DNA of 64,000 nucleotides, from positions 113,738,930-113,802,929 of the forward strand of contig OX352762.1 in the NCBI GenBank assembly GCA_947095585.1. The letters are read 5' to 3'. How positions within the stretch are numbered: the first letter of the stretch is position 1; every line of letters begins with the position of its first letter. The position numbers were made by a program, and so were the translations under genes. The notes beneath the pieces are model-generated. The model searched no databases. It was not told the origin of the DNA and saw only the letters and a program-made list of their open reading frames with translations. Positions 55,031-64,000 of the stretch are shown one piece after another. Source of the stretch: Nephrocerus scutellatus. Its lineage: Eukaryota; Arthropoda; Insecta; Diptera; Pipunculidae.

Positions 55031-56301
55031 TAAGATCACGCAATACTATAATGACTTTGTTCGCTGTTTGCGCTGCTTACGATTTGGGGGTTCTATTTTA
55101 TTTTTAACCATAGAGCACACAGTGCTCGGTATGGTGTTTTTTTATTTTTTAGCATTTGGTTATGGGCAATGATATCTCTCTTGAACCATTGGTTATTAGA
55201 GAATTTATAGAAAAAAATTTAATTTTTATTAGTATTTTAATTATGCGTCAAGCAATGCCAACAACTATCAACATCTTTCGGAAAAAACCGCAGAATTTTC
55301 TCCACAAATTGTTGCCGAAAAAAAATTAACCGACTCTCATAAAAACTTGTCCCATAGTTCGCTGAAATCCTATCGATCGTGTGCAAAAATTGCTCCATTT
55401 AAAGTGACCAAAAACCCAAACACTCACAAACCCAAAAGATACCATAAACACTGATGCGGCTCCGATAACTAAATGAAGAATAGAAGAAAAGTGGTGAACC
55501 ACCCCCTCTTATCGAGTCCGAAGGTGTGCCAAACTATTAGGGACGAATGAAAGGAAATTTCCAAAGTTCTGCATTTTAATGAACTTTTTCTCATATTCGT
55601 ACGTGTATGATATGTTTGGGTGTGTGTGTGTTTTCATGTTCTACACTGCCTTTGCAGCACATGCACGTTTTCCCATGCTTCAGATGAACTTACTCCAAAT
55701 TGTTGCTCCAAGTACAATCAATGCTGAAATTATAAGACCGACATTCGTTGCAATATTAATTAGGAATGCAGATGAGTTAGAGAAAGGTTGATTGGAACAT
55801 TTTTGCTGCAGCGCGTTCGGTCCCAGAACTGGTATCTGTACAAATGAGAATGATTTATAAGAAAAAAATTAACTCTACTGAATAGGACGTAGGTAAGAAA
55901 CAAAAACAAATGAATGAAAAAATAACCAGCAATCAATTCGTAATAGCCATTGTGTTGTGATTGTCCAGTTTTGTTTTGTTTGGCACACTTAACGAAGGTT
56001 CTGTGGTTTCAGGGATAATTTATGTATACGGTAACAGTGTTACACTTAATCAACAGACAATTGATTCGATGCCCATACTATCTATTCAGAAACGTTATCT
56101 GTTGTTGGTAAGATAGAGCAGAAATTTGTGTGTAAATATTATCATACAATGTTATAAAAGAATCATTAACTGCAAGGATAAAAGATGTGGACAGCTTTTT
56201 TTTAACTCCAAGATCAACGTAAATTTTTGTGTTTTACTTACAATTGAAAAAAACAACACTAAATAAGATAGTAAAGCGGAGCTTCTCAGCTCGCCATATG
56301 G
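55031..56301. other. Intronic spacer
   Basis: AT-rich, no features recognised up to the ATAG target duplication at 56302-56305. Confidence 0.4.
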
Positions 56302-56439
56302 ATAGTGTAACGGAGTTTTCCCAGCCGGCGTAAACTCAGCGTGACCAGGGTTCTGAGACAAGGGGTCGTTACAATAAATTTCTATTTTGGGACTTTTCGA
56401 AGTATTTTCTTTATTTCTAAATTTCTTATAACCTATAAT

Positions 56440-57665
56440 TTAATCCTGGGCGATGCGTCAATCCTGAGCGACGAGTTAGCCTTTGACGGGCGTAAATCCT
56501 GAGCGATGCGTTAACCTTTTATGAGCATAACTCCTGAGCGATGCGTTAGCCTTTGACGGGCGTGAATCCTGAGCGATGTGTGGGCGTGATACAGTCGAGA
56601 CTCCTAAGCTATGTGTGAGCGTAGGACAGTCGAGACTCCTGAGCGATGTGTGAGCAGGATAGTCGAGACTCCTGAGCGATGCGTGAGCGTTAAACTGAGA
56701 TGAGTGTGACTCCTGAGCGATGCTTGAGCGTTAGCCTAAGACGAGCGTGCAACCTGGGTGATGCGTGAGCGTTAGTCTGAGATGAGCGTGACTTCTGAGC
56801 GATGCGTGGGCGTGAGCCTGACGATCGCGACTCCTGAGCGATGCGAGAGCGTTAGTCTGAGATGAGCGTGACTCCTGAGTGATGCGTGAGCGTAGGACAG
56901 TCGAGACTCCTAAGCTATGTGTGAGCGTAGGACAGTCGAGACTCCTGAGCGATGCGTTAGCCTTTGATGAGCATAACTCCTGAGCGATGCGCTAGCCTTT
57001 GACGGGTGTGAATCCTGAGCGATGTGTGGGCGTGATACAGTCGAGACTCCTAAGCTATGTGTGAGCGTAGGACAGTCGAGACTCCTGAGCGATGTGTGAG
57101 CAGGATAGTCGAGACTCCTGAGCAATGCGTGAGCGTTAAACTGAGATGAGTGTGACTCCTGAGCGATGCTTGAGCGTTAGCCTAAGACGAGCGTAAATCC
57201 TGGGCGATACGTTAGCCTTTGACGAGAGTAAATCCTGAGCGGTACGTTAGCCTTTAGCGAGCGTAAATCCTGAGCGACGAGTTAGACTTTGGCGAGCGTA
57301 AATCCTGAGCGATGCGTTAGCCTTTGATGAGCATAACTCCTGAGCGATGCGTTAGCCTTTGTCGGGCGTTAATTCCTGAGCGATGTGTGGGCGTAATACA
57401 GTCGAGACTCCTAAGCCATGTGTGAGCGTAGGACAGTCGAGACTCCTGAGCGATGTGTGAGCGTGATACAGTTGAGACTCCTGAGCGATGCGTGGGCGTG
57501 AGACGGTCGAGACTCCTAAGCTATGCGTGAGCGTAGGACAGTCGAGACTCCTGAGCGATGTGTAAGCGCGAGACAGTCGAGACTCCTGAGCGATGTGTAA
57601 GCGTGGGACAGTCGAGACTCCTAAGCTATGTGTGAGCGTAGGACAGTCGAGACTCCTGAGCGATG
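56440..57665 (-). repeat. 35-37-bp tandem array, with 446-bp higher-order period
   Basis: Plus-strand units read CTCCTGAGCGATGTGTGAGC followed by GTAGGACAGTCGAGA, or GATGCGTTAGCCTTTGACGG variants. A multi-unit segment at about 56530-56750 recurs at about 56975-57195, 446 bases later, with the same order of variants. Roughly 34 units in total. Confidence 0.93.
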
Positions 57666-57959
57666 TGTGACGCGAGTGACGTGAGAGCTTCCCTAAAGTG
57701 ACGTGGGTACTGCCTTGACGAAGTGACGTGAATGGTGACGAGCCTTGACGTTAGTGGCGACGAGCGACGAAGTGACGTGAGCGACATAAGTGACGACGGG
57801 CCTTGACTGAGTGACGACGAGAGCCTCGACAGGAGGACGTGAGTATGCGAGAGCTTTGATGAACTGTCGTGGGTAACGTGCGTAATGCAAAGGCTTTGAT
57901 GAACTGTCGTGCGTAACGTGAGTCTTGACGTGAGGACAGTAGCGAATGCAGGGAGAGTC
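57666..57959. repeat. Transition zone between the two arrays
   Basis: GTGACG/GAGTGACGTGA motifs with irregular spacing and one repeat of AGCTTTGATGAACTGTCGTG (57849 and 57891). It looks like degenerate repeat sequence. Confidence 0.75.
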
Positions 57960-58800
57960 GTCAGCAGCGATATGCTGGATGTACCGGCGCAACAACCCGT
58001 AGGGAATCCACACAGCGAAGTTACGTCGTACGAATGACGGTAGCGGAGGAAGACGTCGACAGCGATATGCTGGATGTACCGGCGCAACAACCCGTAGGGA
58101 ATCCACACAGCGATGTTGCGTCGTACGAATGACGGAAGCAGAGGAAGACGTCGGCAGCGATATGCTGGATGTACCGGCGCAACAACCCGTAGGGAATCCA
58201 CACAGCGAAGTTGCGTCGTACGAATGACGGAAGCAGAGAAAAACGTCGGCAGCGTTGTGCTGGATGTACCGGCGCAACAACCCGTAGGGAATCCACACAG
58301 CGATGTTGCGTCGTACGAATGACGGAAGCAGAGGAAGACGTCGGCAGCGATATGCTGGATGTACCAGCGCAACAACCCGTAGGGAATCCACACAGCGATG
58401 TTACGTCGTACGAATGACGGAGCAGAGAAAAACGTCGGCAGCGATATGCTGGATGTACCGGCGTAACAACCCGTAGGGAATCCACACAGCGAAGTTGCGT
58501 CGTACGAATGACGGAAGCAGAGAAAAACGTCGGCAGCGTTGTGCTGGATGTACCGGCGCAACAACCCGTAGGGAATCCACACAGCGATGTTGCGTCGTAC
58601 GAATGACGGAAGCAGAGGAAGACGTCGGCAGCGATATGCTGGATGTACCAGCGCAACAACCCGTAGGGAATCCACACAGCGATGTTACGTCGTACGAATG
58701 ACGGAGCAGAGAAAAACGTCGGCAGCGATATGCTGGATGTACCGGCGTAACAACCCGTAGGGAATCCACACAGCGATGTTACGCCGTACGAATGACGTCG
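57960..58800 (-). repeat. 95-bp tandem array, nine units, 284-bp higher-order
   Basis: Start points of the TATGCTGGATGTACCGGCG motif are 57971, 58066, 58161, 58256, 58351, 58445, 58540, 58635 and 58729: spacing 95, with two of 94. Variants (TTGTGC, ACCAGCGC, GACGGAGC) recur every third unit, so 58161-58444 and 58445-58728 are 284-bp copies that look nearly identical. The long minus-strand frames (up to 349 codons) come from cycling phases and are not genes. Confidence 0.96.
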
Positions 58801-58885
58801 GCAGCGAATGTCAGTGAAATAGTTTTATTAATAATGACTTACCACCGCGTGATCCGAACAGCACAAAAAGGAGACTAAGAGACCG

Positions 58886-58911
58886 ACTGACTGCATGCTC
58901 GCCTTTTTATA
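58886..58911 (-). promoter_or_regulatory. Core promoter of the LTR
   Basis: On the minus strand TATAAAAAGG (58911-58902) is followed about 22 bases on by TCAGTC (58890-58885), a TATA-initiator pair, and then by GGTAAGT at 58843-58837. The transcript would run through the 95-bp array. Confidence 0.65.
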
Positions 58912-59214
58912 CCTTTTTGTGTGGCAAAAATTCTAAATAGCGTGCTGCGCTGTGATTGGTCAGTCCGGTGGCGTGATGTTGTTTTGGCTGTTTTATTTTC
59001 ATATGCGTTTGGTGGTTGCACTGCGTGGGTGCAGGGTGCACCCGAATTTGGGAAAAAACTATATGGTATGTTTTGTGTGAACAAAATTCGGCCACAAGAA
59101 TTTTGTTCCTCACAATAGTTGTAATTCAGTTTAAAGACTGAATTCTTCTTTTTTCTTTCCTTTTTTCGCGTGGGAGCATAGGGCTTCTACAAACACCCGG
59201 CCAACGAACTAGAT

Positions 59215-59780
59215 TTATCGCATGAGGTTTCAAGAGACGCCACTCTATCCCCTGGGATCTTGCTTCCTCTTCTATTGTCCTTTTCCATGTCTTGCTAGAA
59301 CGGCTAACTCGGCGGCTTCCCTGTGAATTCTAGTCGAGCGCTAGTTTTGTAATATCGTCCGCTGGCTTGCTCAAAGTGTGGCCAATCCAGCTCCATTTTC
59401 GTCGTCTGATGGTGATCGCGATTGCTTCCTGCTGCGTTACTCTCCACAAGTCTTGATTGGTGATAATGTCCGGCCATCTTATTCTTAGTATCCTCCTTAA
59501 GCACTTGTTGACGAATACTTGGAGGCGCGTTGCAATTGACTCTCTGACTTTCCACGTTTCAGACATACAAGAGTACAAGAGAGATCTGAAGATCGCGTTA
59601 ACGCGGAGTAGTTTTGTTTTTGAGACGTTAATTTTTAAACCCATTTTGTTAGCGTGGAATTCTAGTGAGTCGCGGTACAGCTCTTTGATGATGTTGATGA
59701 GTTTAGGAGGGTAATTCCTCTCCAGTTTTCGCAATTTCTCAAGTCACCTTTCTTAGGGAGTTTGACTATTAAGCCTTCTT
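59215..59780 (-). mobile_element. LINE C C-terminal part
   Basis: Minus translation: NYPPKLINIIKELYRDS (RT) joined directly to NKMGLKINVSKTKLLRV, so the palm with YADD is deleted. It continues with MSETWKVRESIATRLQVFVN, KCLRRILRIRWPDIITNQDL and RRRKWSWIGHTLSKP. The end (NTWKRTIEEE-like) lies near 59270. Same family as 39481-39900. Confidence 0.82.
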
Positions 59781-60189
59781 TTGACGACGATGGAATGGTT
59801 TCAGATTCACAGATACCTTGATATAGCGGATGCAATGTTCGCGTAGTTAACTCGACGTCGACTGCAGTGAACTAATTGTTGTCCTTATCTTACCGAACGA
59901 AGGATTCGCGACGCTGATGTTAAGTAGCCTATTAGGATGCATATGTGGGTTGATGGATGTGCCTGACGAAGTACAATTCAGAACTTTCTAAAATGTTCTA
60001 TCCAGCGGGTTAATTATTGCTCCTCCATAAGGATCAAAGGATTAATTCAGTTGACTGGTGTGTGGTGTGGTGTCAATAAACGTCATCAGGCCTTAAGGAA
60101 AATACACATTCTTAACAAAACTTATGCTTGGCATTCCCAGAAAATATGCCCGGATAAATCATCATCTTCCGAGCAGAACCTACATTCCG
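59781..60189. other. Intronic spacer
   Basis: Possibly further LINE C RT remains near 59790 (minus strand), too decayed to assign. Confidence 0.3.
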
Positions 60190-61330
60190 TGTCTGAGCCT
60201 AGATTAATTCTGTCAAGGTAATACCTCAAACCACAGTGACCTGTGAGAAAGCTCACCAGCTTTCTAATGCCTAAGAAAAGGGTCTGCGTAATTATTTAAA
60301 TTTTTATTTCCCACTTATTAATCATCGCTGTGGTGGCAGCCAAATTCACACCACCGTAGGGTTCCGGTCACAAGAACGAAGATTCCGATCCAGCCCTAGC
60401 TAGTTCATCTACATATTCGTTGTCTGCAATTCCTTATTTCTACCTCAAATAACCTTCCGAAAAAGAGCTCCCCGACTATGATGTCGGTGGATCTTACCAA
60501 CAGGGTGTGCATCCAGTATATCATTTTTGGCTAAAGACCACAAGTTCTGCCGTTAAGGCGTCTACTGGCCCGCATGGCCCTAGTCGCTCGTTCAATGGCA
60601 GACTTGATATGACAGTTCCAGTTTAGCTGTTTATCCAGGATGACGCCGAGATATTTAACCTTTTGGGAAAGACACTACAATGCTGCACCCTGCACCATTC
60701 TAAAACGTGAAGTAACGCACCTTGCATGACATTTGTAATGGTCGTGCTGTGCTTACCGCTAATTAAGATCGCCAAGTCAGCAGCATAGCCAATGGTAATG
60801 TAGCCTGATCTATGTAGATCGGTTAGAAGATTGTCGATGACCAGTGACCACAGAAAGGGAGAAAGGACACCTACTTGTGGACAACCCTTAGCTGCGGTTA
60901 CCGACACAGACACTTCCCTTGTGGGGGAAGTGATAAAGATGATTCAAGCATGGCCCTTATCCATTAGTTGGTCGAGTCCTCGATACCTCTGCTACTGATT
61001 GCTCTTGCATTGAGTTATAGCTTGTGTTATCGAAAGCACCCTCAATGAAAAGTTCCTTATATCTTCTTTACTAGACTATTCACTTCACTATCTAGTGAAG
61101 GATCTCCGTGCTTTTATTTTTTCTGTATGCAAACGGACTTGAGTGTAGAGGGCTATACGTAATATAACGTGATGACGTGATATGAACATCAATAAGTCTT
61201 TCCATAATTTTGAGAACAAATGACGTTAGACTTATAGGTCTGTATGATTTAGGCACCTCACTAAGCCTAGTGCCTGGTTTAGGGATCAGGATTACGTTTA
61301 CCATTCTCCATGTGTTCGGAATGCAACCCC
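60190..61330 (-). mobile_element. I-like LINE: RT and RNase H remains
   Basis: Minus translation from the right: VNVILIPKPGTRLSEVPKSY, RPISLTSFVLKIMERLIDVH, then KGCPQVGVLSPFLWSLVIDN, and GYITIGYAADLAILISGKHS, in which the catalytic YADD is YAAD. Next come LNWNCHIKSAIERATRAMR and an RNase H end (DELARAGSESSF, PYGGVNLAA). TGHCGLRYYLDRINLG follows. Same family and order as 12669-14060. Inside the host-gene intron. Confidence 0.82.
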
Positions 61331-61502
61331 AGTTGTAGCTTGCTCAAAATAAACCAATAATACCCGGCAGGATGAGATTAATTGCCCTATGTAAGAGCGC
61401 TGGAAAAATGACATCACCGCCGGCAGCTTGGCATGGTTTGAAGAAGCCTACGGCTCATTTAACCTTATCCGGACTTAATATTTCTCCGGATGAACTAATT
61501 AC
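61331..61502. other. Intronic spacer next to LINE
   Basis: Possible extension of the LINE (AAAATGACATCACCGCCGGC), not assigned further. Confidence 0.35.
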
Positions 61503-61655
61503 CCGAGTGGGCGGCGTGTTTCGGTGGAAATGCACATGGCTACTGAGCAGGAGGTTCATGGTTCGAGTCCAAAAATATACATGCGCAACACAAATGGTCG
61601 CGAGAAGCTAGGCCTTGGACCGTAATGGTCTGTCGCGCCGAATATTATTATTCTT
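61503..61655 (+). mobile_element. tRNA-derived SINE with internal deletion
   Basis: The head (GGTGGAAATGCACATGGCTA, B box GGTTCATGGTTCGAGTCC) jumps directly to AAAAATATACATGCGCAACA and the ATTATTATTCTTAA tail. About 110 bases of body are missing compared with 41198-41465. Head and tail are well kept. Confidence 0.85.
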
Positions 61656-63012
61656 AAACTATATACCCTGCTAGCAATGCAGACCCTATGGTAAGAAGAA
61701 TTTTTGTACGTGTGTGGTAATTAGTAGCCGAACCAGGAAAATGAACTTGAAGTTACGTTCTGATTGTGTCTCCACGTTCCGGCGCGTAGGTGGGGTACCA
61801 TCGGGCTTTTTTAGTAAACCACAATACGATTACAATTTGTCTGATCTTTGACGAGTGCCTTATGGATTCGTGCCGCTACTGGCGTATCAGCAATGTTTTC
61901 GCAGCTCATTCTAAATTCTGAGTTATACCCCGTTAAGGGCGAACCTATATTCGCCTCAACTCTCCGTGCGTTTAGCAGCGTTGAAGAGCTTTCTAACTTT
62001 CTTCCTAAGTTTGGCTAACCGGTCGCGCTATGCTTAGGTGTACAAGTGTGTTCATTATAAAAAAGATCTGAATATAAAATTTTATTCATTCAATCAATAA
62101 ATGCTGTGCTAGCTACAATTGGTGTTTTCTCAGCGAAATTATATCTAGACTGTGTTCTTTTTGTTATGCACAGAGTAATAAAAAATTCATTGTATTTTTC
62201 AAAAGTTTATATAAGGAACAACATCAATTTACTAAATTTTTACTACCTGCACCTACTTCTTCGTAGCTTTATTTACAAAAGAGATTTCGCCTTAAATTTG
62301 TACCACAGGTGCATTGTAAATATTACACCGAAAAAGTTAAAAACAAAATCATCAACAGAAATTAAAACAAACACAAATGGACTAGCGGAGGAGAGGAAGC
62401 GAAAATAAATAAATAACTCTCTCAGGCTGAGAGGTGTGGGGAAAAGTTTTGCCGGTTTATTGCCGCTGGAGCTTCTCATCCCTATCGTCCCACAAATAAA
62501 GCAGGAGACTTGAAACAGTAGGATTAAAAAACAAAAAAGTTGTAGCGGCAAAGGAAAAATTCTCAAAGATAAACAATCCCTGGAAGCGGAAGCAACCAAT
62601 ACTCGCGTTTGTGTGATACAACGAAAAGTCGACGGCAAACACCGGCGTGATGATTTAATATTGCGAAGAAACTTGGTCCATCTCCGAGCGACATGCTTTC
62701 CACACACAGACACAGCACAGCGCAGCGCCTAGAAACTTGCTGTCGTCCTTCCCGTCTAATAAAATTCAATCCAATCCAGTCCTGAAACAGAACTCCGAGC
62801 TCCGACTGCACTTTGTTTACAATGCAAATACGAGATTAAAATATCTCCGGATGGATCACTTGAAGACAAATCGTGTTGATGTCCTCGGACATTTTGTGCA
62901 TAATGTTTGCAGCAAAGGAAATGGTGGTACATGATACCGGTTATAATTTTAAAACCCTTCCTCGACAAACCTCCCTCCCACTACCGGTAAATTTCAGAAT
63001 TCTCAGACTTAC
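61656..63012. other. Intronic, unassigned
   Basis: A 146-codon minus frame at 62273-62713 is rich in Phe/Leu/Ser and could look membrane-like. It has no clear start context, no domain and no coding bias that I can see. Otherwise AT-rich intron. Confidence 0.3.
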
Positions 63013-63165
63013 CTCAATGTCTTGCAACGTTAATGGTGAATTTACATGAATAAACAATTGCTCGTCCACTGGGAGCACACTCAGAAGTTTCACTTTGTAC
63101 TGCAAGGAGCCGTGCGATTTAGCTTGGGGTATCACTTCCAGGACAGTCGTATCAGATGATTTTAA
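63013..63165 (-). CDS. Host gene, internal coding exon (51 codons)
   Basis: Minus strand: acceptor TATCTTTGCAG, 153 nt in phase 0, donor GAG|GTAAGTCTG. It reads LKSSDTTVLEVIPQAKSHGS, LQYKVKLLSVLPVDEQLFIH and VNSPLTLQDIE. The alternating hydrophobic pattern suggests a beta-rich folded domain, unlike the disordered tail encoded by the later exons. The good splice sites and mixed codon use make it the most convincing host exon in the window. I do not recognise the family. Upstream exons lie beyond the right edge or are not visible. Confidence 0.8.
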
Positions 63166-63365
63166 CTGCAAAGATAATAATTTTATTTGATAGTTAGATG
63201 TACTTTTAGTTAAACTGATCAATGGTATTGGTTATACTGCACCAATTTGGTTTAGATAATTATGTTGGTCTCTTCGTCTGGAATTATAGTTTGTGTGCAT
63301 GTGAAAGAAACAAAAGGTACTGTCCAAAATGTTCGTATTTTTTTTTATAAATTGCGCAGGTGTAA

Positions 63366-63500
63366 ATGGGTTCGCACCCTCGGCGCTTGAGATTGTGTTT
63401 TGAATGCCTGTTGATCATAGGGAAGTGGTTGTGGACAGAGCTTGGCAGAGCATTCCACATACCTGTTGTACGGCTAAAGAACGAAGTAGTATACGAATGG
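63366..63500 (-). mobile_element. CR1-like LINE C-terminus
   Basis: Minus translation reads TSFFSRTTGMWNALPSSV followed by a basic RHSKHNLKRR end, matching 47996-48196. The DNA GAGCTTGGCAGAGCATTCCA resembles GAGCTTGGTAGAGCGTTCCA at 48078. Confidence 0.75.
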
Positions 63501-63559
63501 GTTAAAGAAAGCAGAAGGCACGGGTGCAGGATTCCATGGGCCAAGAACCTAGTACTCTG

Positions 63560-64000
63560 AAGCAATTGGGCAGTACGCATGCATATTCCAGGCAGAGGTA
63601 CATGCCATCTGGAAAAAAGCCTACGTGAGGCAGGAAATAGCCATCATGACAGTAGTAAGTTGAGTGGGACGAGCCCGCGCTTTCATTAGCTTTCGCCTTA
63701 AGCATGCTAGTAACTATGTTCCTATTTAGTGTCTTACGAGAGTAAACCTTTAGCCCCACGATACATCCCCAGGCAGTCCTCCGAAGAGGTCCACCTGGTC
63801 TCTCAGACTCGGTTTTCCCGAAGGTCAACCTTATCCGTTGGGCAAAACAACTCCCGTGGTACCAAGCTATCCTGTGCACAACCGACATATATTAGGCTTG
63901 ACTACTAAAATATGAAGAGATTGCCCTTATCTAAGGATCTCTAAGTACCAGTAGCCCTTTCTGAGTCGCTAAGTAGGAAGATAATGCTCTAAGTACCCGC
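63560..64000 (+). mobile_element. RNase H scrap and unclassified repeat at the edge
   Basis: The first 90 bases translate to YACIFQAEVHAIWKKAYV, an RNase H start (FQAEVxAI). From 63655 the sequence is the repeat also found at 2862-3100 (CGAGAGTAAACC, CATCCCCAG, CCGTGGTACCAAG). The window ends inside it. Confidence 0.55.

Larger units (their letters stand above)
56306..59114 (-). mobile_element. Satellite-bearing solo LTR, 2809 bp, 4-bp TSD
   Basis: Minus-strand ends are TGTGAGGAACAAAATTCTTG and GGGAAAACTCCGTTACA, and the flanks are ATAG on both sides (56302-56305, 59115-59118). TG...CA ends and a 4-bp duplication fit a Gypsy-type LTR. On the minus strand a TATA box and initiator come first, then GGTAAGT, then a 95-bp repeat array, a transition zone, a 35-37-bp array, AATAAAG and the conserved 3' end. 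No internal coding region or second LTR is present, so it is a solo LTR in the host-gene intron. Its length is well above the few hundred bases usual for insect LTRs and is explained by the arrays. Confidence 0.82.

Noticed and set aside
56440..57665. CRISPR-like array of short repeats
   Set aside because: There are no unique spacers; all parts of each unit are repeated, and the context is an animal genome.
57626..58769. Minus-strand frames of up to 349 codons, with repeated AVWIPYGLLRRYIQH blocks
   Set aside because: They run through the 95-bp array. Since 95 is not a multiple of three, the frame cycles, and stop-free reading follows from the monomer sequence.
62273..62713. 146-codon minus-strand frame with hydrophobic stretches
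   Set aside because: The hydrophobic residues come from T-rich DNA; no start context, splice sites or relatives.

Overview
This window reads as euchromatic DNA of an insect, most likely a higher dipteran. The grounds are its AT-rich background, short introns with GTAAGT donors, mariner elements, several insect-type LINE families and a heat-shock-type promoter. There are no operons and no bacterial-style genes. The species cannot be fixed from the sequence alone; a tephritid-like fly is a guess. Nearly all open frames are decayed transposon fragments or chance frames through repeats.

Host genes. The best-supported one lies on the minus strand. Four phase-compatible coding exons run 63013-63165, 53890-53920 (a 31-nt microexon), 51111-51233 and 50746-50852, where it stops. 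Together they give the last 136 residues of a protein I cannot name, and its 9-kb intron is packed with transposons. A second candidate is an acidic C-terminal exon on the plus strand at 11841-11900. A consensus 101-nt mini-intron at 15880-15980 may mark a third gene. A heat-shock-type promoter at 24541-24600 has lost whatever it drove and now abuts a LINE.

Mobile DNA by family (names A, C etc. are mine). LINE A (endonuclease-RT, 3' tail of ATG repeats): 289-772, 1706-4255, 8975-10877, 24634-26836, 33968-34862, 41100-41720, 46357-46463. LINE C (craniofacial-development-protein-2-like): 14746-15230, 22690-22985, 39481-39900, 59215-59780. I-like LINEs with RNase H: 7256-8150, 12669-14060, 37438-38315, 42121-42783, 45483-46149, 60190-61330; two of these end in CCTAA repeats. 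Jockey-like: 14105-14745, 33558-33788, 36061-37437, 38320-38870. R1-like: 28077-29430. CR1-like: 47996-49203 and 63366-63500. Mariners: 31536-32470 and 44875-46335. A tRNA-derived SINE family has five copies. There is also one 288-bp TIR element (MITE) and a Helitron-like tail.

The most unusual objects are two related long terminal repeats in opposite orientation, at 19415-20798 (+) and 56306-59114 (-). Both have TG...CA ends and are filled with tandem repeats: a 35-37-bp family and, in the second, a 95-bp family with a 284-bp higher-order period. The second is a solo LTR with a 4-bp ATAG target duplication. Nested insertions with readable target duplications (LTR in SINE, SINE in LINE A, I-like LINE in mariner) allow relative dating of several events.
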